From assembly GCF_003946465.1 (NCBI RefSeq), contig NZ_RHOL01000006.1:39649-103648 (forward strand): a DNA stretch of 64,000 bases, in the 5' to 3' direction. Both the position numbers and the translations under genes were made by a program. Within the stretch, counting starts at the first letter, position 1. Every line of letters starts with the position of its first letter. The stretch comes from Lacticaseibacillus hegangensis. GTDB lineage: Bacteria > Bacillota > Bacilli > Lactobacillales > Lactobacillaceae. This document shows positions 59,766 through 64,000 of this stretch, piece after piece. The notes under the pieces are model-generated. The model was not told the DNA's origin. It worked only from the letters and a program-made list of their open reading frames with translations, and ran no database searches.

Positions 59766-60515
59766 ATGCAGTCAATGACTCATCGCGAAATCAAACATCA
59801 GGCCAAGGCGCGGCTCAAGCAGCCGGGGATGTACCGGTCGCTGATGCTCGCCAACCTGCTGCCATGGCTGATCGTGCTAGCGTTCACCGCCTGGGCGTTT
59901 TTGACGGTGTGGCAGATCATGCAAAACTACGGCCTGGCCAACATTGCGGCCAATCCCGCTAACTTCAGCGATTACTTATCCGGCACCAATACCTTGTCGG
60001 ATCAGACGCTGCTCCAGTCGGTGGTGATGCTGTGGTTCACCCAGGGCATTGCCTTTACCGCGCTGGACGTGATGCGCGGCAAGGTCTCACACGTGTCGCC
60101 TCTGGGAGCGCTGCTTAAGACGTTCAACAGCCGGTATTTCTTCGGGCTTCTGTCGGTCATGGCGCTGACCTGGGTTGCCAAGAGCCTGGGCTTTTTCCTG
60201 CTGGTGATTCCCGGCATCCTCGCCATGTACGGCCTGTCGATGAGCTACTACCGTTACTACGACGGCCGGCAGGAGGAACAAGATGGCCATCCGTACAGCA
60301 GCACGACTGCGGTGCTGGATTCCTGGCGCCTGATGCGCGGGCGCAAGCTCAACTACTTTGGCCTGCAGCTCAGTTTGCTGGGCTGGCAAGTACTCAAACT
60401 GGTGACGCTGCACGTGTTTGATTTTCTGATCAATCCGTACCTGCAGCTGGTCGACGCGGGCTTTTACGCCAACGCCCGGCTGGAATACGAAGTGCAGCGG
60501 CAGATGATGCCGTAA
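59766..60515 (+). CDS. DUF975-family membrane protein
   Basis: A 249-residue protein with about five membrane helices, including LLPWLIVLAFTAWAFLTVW, FFGLLSVMALTWVAKSLGFF and LLGWQVLKLVTLHVFDFLI. The N-terminal REIKHQAKARLKQPGMYRS and central PGILAMYGLSMSYYRYYD are typical of DUF975. The ATG follows TAGGAGGAAC. Function is unknown; it probably forms an operon with the glycosyltransferase. Confidence 0.85.
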   Translation: MQSMTHREIKHQAKARLKQPGMYRSLMLANLLPWLIVLAFTAWAFLTVWQIMQNYGLANIAANPANFSDYLSGTNTLSDQTLLQSVVMLWFTQGIAFTALDVMRGKVSHVSPLGALLKTFNSRYFFGLLSVMALTWVAKSLGFFLLVIPGILAMYGLSMSYYRYYDGRQEEQDGHPYSSTTAVLDSWRLMRGRKLNYFGLQLSLLGWQVLKLVTLHVFDFLINPYLQLVDAGFYANARLEYEVQRQMMP

Positions 60516-60518
60516 CGC

Positions 60519-60551
60519 AAAGCGCCGGGGGCCTCAGCTCCCGGCGCTTTT
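60519..60551 (+). terminator. Terminator of the DUF975 gene
   Basis: AAGCGCCGGGGGC and GCTCCCGGCGCTT pair around a short loop, followed by a T run. Confidence 0.85.
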
Positions 60552-60555
60552 GCGT

Positions 60556-60586
60556 AAAAAAAACCGGCCCCCCTGCAGGGACCGGT
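60556..60586 (-). terminator. Terminator of lepB
   Basis: On the minus strand ACCGGTCCC and GGGCCGGT form a stem followed by a run of eight T. Confidence 0.83.
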
Positions 60587-60591
60587 CTGAC

Positions 60592-61191
60592 TTAAAAGAT
60601 TTTCATTTGGTTGAGCGGCCAATAACGCCAGACCACCACGGATTGCACCTTATTCTTCTTGACGAAGCCGAACGAGCGGCTGTCTTTCGAGATCAGGCGG
60701 TTGTCACCCATGACGAAGTAGGAATCCTTGGGCACCGTCTCGCTTTTGGTGGAAGGCCAAGTGGCAATGTTGAAATTAATGGTGAAGTTGATGCTGTTTG
60801 GATCCAGACCCTGCTTGCTGGCGTAAGCCGCGATTTCTTTTTTGGCAAAGGCGCGGTCCAGGTAGGGTTCGTTGGTCTTCTTCCCATTAAGATACAAGAC
60901 GTCATTTTTGAAGCTGATGGTGTCGCCAGGCATGCCGATGACGCGCTTGATGTACAAGGCGCCAGGGTCGTCAGGCGCATCGATCACGACGATGTCGTCG
61001 CGCTTGACCTGCTTGTGGCGCAGGGAGTACAGCCGGTCGCCGTTTTCCAGCGTGGTCTGCATCGAAGGGCCGGAGACGATATCTTTGCTGACCACAAATT
61101 TGACCAGCAGCTGCACCGCCACGACCACAACGACGAGCATGACCACAAACTCGATGAGGGTTCGACCCCACCCGCTATTTTTTTCTTTCAA
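60592..61191 (-). CDS. lepB: Signal peptidase I
   Basis: Membrane-bound Ser/Lys protease that cleaves signal peptides. The product has 199 residues. One N-terminal membrane helix (TLIEFVVMLVVVVVAVQLLV) is followed by box B with catalytic Ser43 in SGPSMQTTL, Lys82 in YIKRVIGMPGD, and VPKDSYFVMGDNRLISKDSR-type box E near 153. TTG at 61191 lies after GGGAAGGTG at the right distance. The upstream ATG at 61218 directly follows the -10 TATGCT and has no ribosome binding site. Confidence 0.92.
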   Translation of the reverse strand: MKEKNSGWGRTLIEFVVMLVVVVVAVQLLVKFVVSKDIVSGPSMQTTLENGDRLYSLRHKQVKRDDIVVIDAPDDPGALYIKRVIGMPGDTISFKNDVLYLNGKKTNEPYLDRAFAKKEIAAYASKQGLDPNSINFTINFNIATWPSTKSETVPKDSYFVMGDNRLISKDSRSFGFVKKNKVQSVVVWRYWPLNQMKIF

Positions 61192-61313
61192 AATGACACC
61201 TTCCCGCAGCAATTTCATCTAGCATACCACACGAGAAAAACAAAATGAAAGGCTGAGGGCAGGTGAACCAGCTATCAATAGTAGAAAGTTTCGCGACCGC
61301 GAGTGCACTTGTT

Positions 61314-61342
61314 TTGAAAAGGGCCCCTGATTGTGCTAGCAT
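61314..61342 (+). promoter_or_regulatory. Promoter of the ABC-F gene
   Basis: TTGAAA, a 17-base spacer and TAGCAT with a TG extension lie about 42 bases before the start. Confidence 0.58.
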
Positions 61343-61384
61343 TAATCGAGTCGTTTTCAGAAAAAATTAAAAGGAGGGCTCACG

Positions 61385-62929
61385 GTGAGCGTCTTAACAG
61401 TAACAGGCTTAAGCCAGCGGTTCTTAGACAAACAGTTATATCAAGATGCCAGTTTTCAGGTGAACGAAGCAGATCACCTGGGGGTCGTTGGCCAAAACGG
61501 GGTTGGCAAAAGTACGCTGATCAAGATCCTCACCGGCAGCTTTGAGCCCGATGCAGGCACCATTGTGTGGAAAAAGCACCTCAACGTCGGCTACCTCGAT
61601 CAGTACGTCAACTTGAAGCCAGGCCAGACCATCATGGAATTTCTGCGCACGGCGTTTGCGGCGCTTTACGCCAAGGAAGCTAAGATGAACGAGATCTACG
61701 CCGATTACGCGGCGGCCCCTGACGATGAGCTGCTGGAAAAAGCCGGCACGCTTCAGCAGGAGCTGGAGGCCAACGAGTTTTACGACCTCGACACGAAGAT
61801 CGAAACGGTCGCGACCGGGCTGGGTCTGGATGCCATCGGGCTTGATCACCCGGTCGACGCACTGTCCGGTGGCCAGCGGTCCAAGATCATTTTGGCCAAG
61901 CTGCTGCTGGAAAAGCCCGACATGCTGCTGCTCGATGAACCGACGAACTACCTGGACGTCAGCCACGTCGAATGGCTGACCGGCTGGCTGCAGGAGTTCG
62001 AAGGGGCCTTCATTGTGATCTCGCATGACTTTGACTTCTTGGAACAGGTGACGAACGCCATTCTCGACATTGAATTTGGCACGATCACCAAGTACACGGG
62101 GTCACTGCACCAGGCCATGCGCCAAAAAGAGGCCGATCACGAGACTTACATGAAGGCTTACGAAAAACAGCAGGCGGAAATCAAGAAGCAGGAAGCCTTC
62201 ATTCGTAAGTTCAAGGCTGGCACGCGGTCGACCATGGCCAAAAGTCGCGAGAAGCAGCTGGCCCGCATGACCAAGCTGACCCCGCCGGGCAACCGCGCGC
62301 AGGCGCACCTAGTCTTTCCTTATCAGGACGTACAAAGCCAGATCCTGGTCGATGTCAACGACCTGGTTGTCGGTTACGACCAGCCGTTGTTGGCCCCGAT
62401 TAACTTCACGGTGGCCAAAGACGAGGTCATCGCGCTGGAAGGCTTTAACGGGATCGGCAAAACGACTTTGCTGCGGACAATTTTGGGTGAGCTGAAGGCC
62501 ATCAGCGGCAACGTTGAATACGCCGACAATGTGAAGTTTGCCTACTTTGAGCAGGAGCTGAACTGGGCGATTCCCAAGCAGACCCCGCTGCAGTTTTTGC
62601 TGAACAAGTACCCGGCTTTGAGCCAGCGGCCGCTTCGTCAGGTGATGGCGCGCACGGCGCTGACCCGCGAAGAAATGGATAAGCCGCTGCAGATGCTTTC
62701 CGGGGGCGAGCAAAGCAAGGTCAAGCTTGCCGACCTGATGCTGCAGCCCAGCAATGTCTTAGTGATGGACGAACCGACCAATCACTTGGATGAGGATACG
62801 AAAAACGCGCTGGCGGCAGCCTTGCAGGCATACCCCGGCGCGATCCTGATGGTTTCGCATGAAACTGGCTTTTACGATGACAGCTGGGTCGACACGACCA
62901 TCAACATTGAGAACTTACGGGCAAAGTAA
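61385..62929 (+). CDS. ABC-F family ATPase
   Basis: A soluble protein of 514 residues with two ABC domains and no membrane part. The first has GVVGQNGVGKSTLIKIL near residue 33, LSGGQRSKIILAKLL near 160 and MLLLDEPTNYLD near 180. The second has LEGFNGIGKTTLLRTI near 352, MLSGGEQSKVKLADLM near 437 and LVMDEPTNHLDE near 459. A charged linker (about 240-310) joins them. ABC-F proteins act on the ribosome E site, in translation control or drug resistance. GTG follows AGGAGGGCTC. The subtype cannot be fixed by eye. Confidence 0.93.
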   Translation: MSVLTVTGLSQRFLDKQLYQDASFQVNEADHLGVVGQNGVGKSTLIKILTGSFEPDAGTIVWKKHLNVGYLDQYVNLKPGQTIMEFLRTAFAALYAKEAKMNEIYADYAAAPDDELLEKAGTLQQELEANEFYDLDTKIETVATGLGLDAIGLDHPVDALSGGQRSKIILAKLLLEKPDMLLLDEPTNYLDVSHVEWLTGWLQEFEGAFIVISHDFDFLEQVTNAILDIEFGTITKYTGSLHQAMRQKEADHETYMKAYEKQQAEIKKQEAFIRKFKAGTRSTMAKSREKQLARMTKLTPPGNRAQAHLVFPYQDVQSQILVDVNDLVVGYDQPLLAPINFTVAKDEVIALEGFNGIGKTTLLRTILGELKAISGNVEYADNVKFAYFEQELNWAIPKQTPLQFLLNKYPALSQRPLRQVMARTALTREEMDKPLQMLSGGEQSKVKLADLMLQPSNVLVMDEPTNHLDEDTKNALAAALQAYPGAILMVSHETGFYDDSWVDTTINIENLRAK

Positions 62930-62935
62930 TTTGCT

Positions 62936-62962
62936 AGGCCGCCGTTGTGCGGCCTTTTTTTT
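62936..62962 (+). terminator. Terminator of the ABC-F gene
   Basis: AGGCCGC and GCGGCCT form a stem followed by a T run. It touches the end of the convergent methyltransferase gene. Confidence 0.85.
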
Positions 62963-63704
62963 AGTGGCCAGCGGGGATGAGCATGACCTGGTACGTGTAG
63001 TCCCGGGTGACCGTCTGCATTTGGTTGGCGTTTGCAGTGCCGGTGACTTTTTCGGCGAGCTGGTTGGCATCGCGCACGGAAAAGGGCTGATCGAAGTTGG
63101 TTAAAAGATCGCTGACGCTGGCCTGGTCGGGTAGCGTGTAGTGAAAGTCGTGAGTGTGATAAGAAATGTGGTGGGTCGTCAGGTAATCGCTGACGTTCAT
63201 CGCGCGGGCCGGATCGGCCTGAGGCGACGTGGGCGTCGGCGTGTTCAGTGCGTCAGCCATTTTAGTCAGGAGGGAGCTTGCCGCCTGGGTTTGCAGGTTC
63301 AACACCAAGGCGCGGCGCCCGAACGCCCTCAGTTTGGGCAAGTCGGCAGGGGTCAAAGTCGGCAGCTGGCTGACAAAGGCCAGATCTGCCCGGGGCTTTG
63401 TGGGCAGTGTGTGCCAGTCTGCTGAGGTGAGGCGATAGTTGGTCTGGTCATGGGCGGTGAGCCACTGGTCCGCCAGCTTGAGCATGTTCTCTGCCCAGTC
63501 AATCAGCTCCACTGACTGCGCGGCCTGGGTCAGCGGCAGGGCGTAACGGCCGGTCCCCGCAGCAACGTCGACGACAGTCAGGGTTTTAAGCGGCAAGCGT
63601 TGGGCGAGGTACTGCACCACGTCGGTTTCGATGGGCAGGCGCGACTCTTGCTGCACAGTCGCGTAGGTTTGGGCGAAGTCATTCCATTCTTCCTGATTGG
63701 TCAT
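62961..63704 (-). CDS. Class I SAM-dependent methyltransferase
   Basis: A 247-residue protein with motif I VVDVAAGTGRYALPL near residue 44, motif II VELIDWAENMLKLAD near 65 and a DLAFVSQL strand near 105. The N-terminal WNDFAQTYATVQQES is common in small-molecule methyltransferases. The substrate is unknown. ATG follows GGAAGGCAGTC. It is convergent with the ABC-F gene. Confidence 0.82.
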   Translation of the reverse strand: MTNQEEWNDFAQTYATVQQESRLPIETDVVQYLAQRLPLKTLTVVDVAAGTGRYALPLTQAAQSVELIDWAENMLKLADQWLTAHDQTNYRLTSADWHTLPTKPRADLAFVSQLPTLTPADLPKLRAFGRRALVLNLQTQAASSLLTKMADALNTPTPTSPQADPARAMNVSDYLTTHHISYHTHDFHYTLPDQASVSDLLTNFDQPFSVRDANQLAEKVTGTANANQMQTVTRDYTYQVMLIPAGH

Positions 63705-63791
63705 CAGACTGCCTTCCTTCGGATATAAGTTGCCTCTATCTTATCAAATTTTCATACTTAGCCGGTTATTTCGAGAAATTTTCAATTCTCG

Positions 63792-63820
63792 TTGACACGG
63801 GTTGACCTGGTTGGTATGAT
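63792..63820 (+). promoter_or_regulatory. rRNA operon promoter P1
   Basis: A perfect TTGACA, a 17-base spacer and TATGAT. It is the first of two tandem promoters before the rRNA leader. Confidence 0.8.
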
Positions 63821-63875
63821 ACTAAAGTTGTCGCAAGGCAGTCATGCGTTGCGACAAGCCACTTAAAACTTTTTG

Positions 63876-63904
63876 TTGACAGTGGCTGCCCAAGTAGGTA
63901 TACT
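63876..63904 (+). promoter_or_regulatory. rRNA operon promoter P2
   Basis: TTGACA, a 17-base spacer and TATACT, 84 bases after P1. Both have near-consensus boxes, as expected for rrn. Confidence 0.87.
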
Positions 63905-63910
63905 GAATTA

Positions 63911-64000
63911 GTTGCCTCAAGGGCAAGGTAGTCCTTTGAAAACTGAACAAAGTTTCGTAAATGTGATAGGGCTTTTCAATGAAAGTTGAAAAGAATTAAT
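63911..64000 (+). other. rRNA operon leader, 16S gene beyond the window
   Basis: The segment TCCTTTGAAAACTGAACAAA is typical of lactobacillar rrn leader and boxA regions and is followed by AT-rich leader sequence. The 16S rRNA itself is not in the window. Confidence 0.75.

Overview
The window looks like a stretch of chromosome from a high-GC member of the Lactobacillaceae, probably Lacticaseibacillus or a close relative. This is inferred from the gene set (xpkA, ackA, L-lactate oxidase, an F-type ddl, two lactobacillar DUF4767 lipoproteins, a MetI-MetC pair behind a T-box), from Gram-positive ribosome binding sites in front of nearly every gene, and from GC-rich third codon positions. The rsmG-noc-parA-parB block together with guaB and purA suggests a position near the replication origin. 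I found no prophage, CRISPR array, complete insertion sequence or tRNA. The last 200 bases are tandem promoters and the leader of an rRNA operon whose 16S gene lies just outside.

Layout. 1-8.5 kb: purA, a broken small membrane gene, a lipoprotein, a candidate small RNA, ddl divergent from a D-2-hydroxyacid dehydrogenase, and two tandem purine permeases. 8.5-15 kb: a C-rich candidate small RNA, ynbB, a candidate type I toxin-antitoxin locus, a GNAT operon, rarA and ackA. 15-24 kb: xpkA, a baeRF protein, a flavodoxin-like membrane protein, two class C26 amidotransferases and two DUF4767 lipoproteins. 24-36 kb: a lone PTS IIC with an RpiR regulator, an FAD/NAD(P)-binding protein, NADH oxidase, a HigBA pair with a perfect palindromic operator, lactate oxidase, a flavodoxin cluster and gatD. 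36-41.5 kb: rsmG-noc-parA-parB-DUF951-ychF-DUF1129. 41.7-49 kb: guaB, a VanRS-like two-component system with dacA, greA and murE. 49-56 kb: metC-metI under a methionine T-box, an aldo/keto-reductase-like pseudoenzyme with gluconokinase, and a Zur-type zinc ABC transporter. 56-64 kb: an LCP protein, a 3D-domain secreted protein, a DeoR regulator, a glycosyltransferase, DUF975, signal peptidase I, an ABC-F protein, a methyltransferase and the rrn promoters.

How the genes fit together. Cell-wall functions recur: Ddl with a predicted D-Ala-D-Lac active site next to a D-lactate-type dehydrogenase, VanRS-like regulation beside a D,D-carboxypeptidase, MurE, GatD and an LCP transferase. Carbon and oxygen metabolism is represented by phosphoketolase, acetate kinase, gluconokinase, lactate oxidase and NADH oxidase, with cre-like sites near several of these genes. 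Purine supply is covered by both branches from IMP (purA, guaB) and two permeases.

The most unusual structure is a family of dispersed nested palindromes in at least five intergenic regions. Other candidates for new biology are two small RNAs, a type I toxin-antitoxin locus with an overlapping leader ORF, a fully degenerate aldo/keto reductase, a flavodoxin domain fused to a membrane anchor, and a secreted protein whose best-placed initiation codon is ATC.
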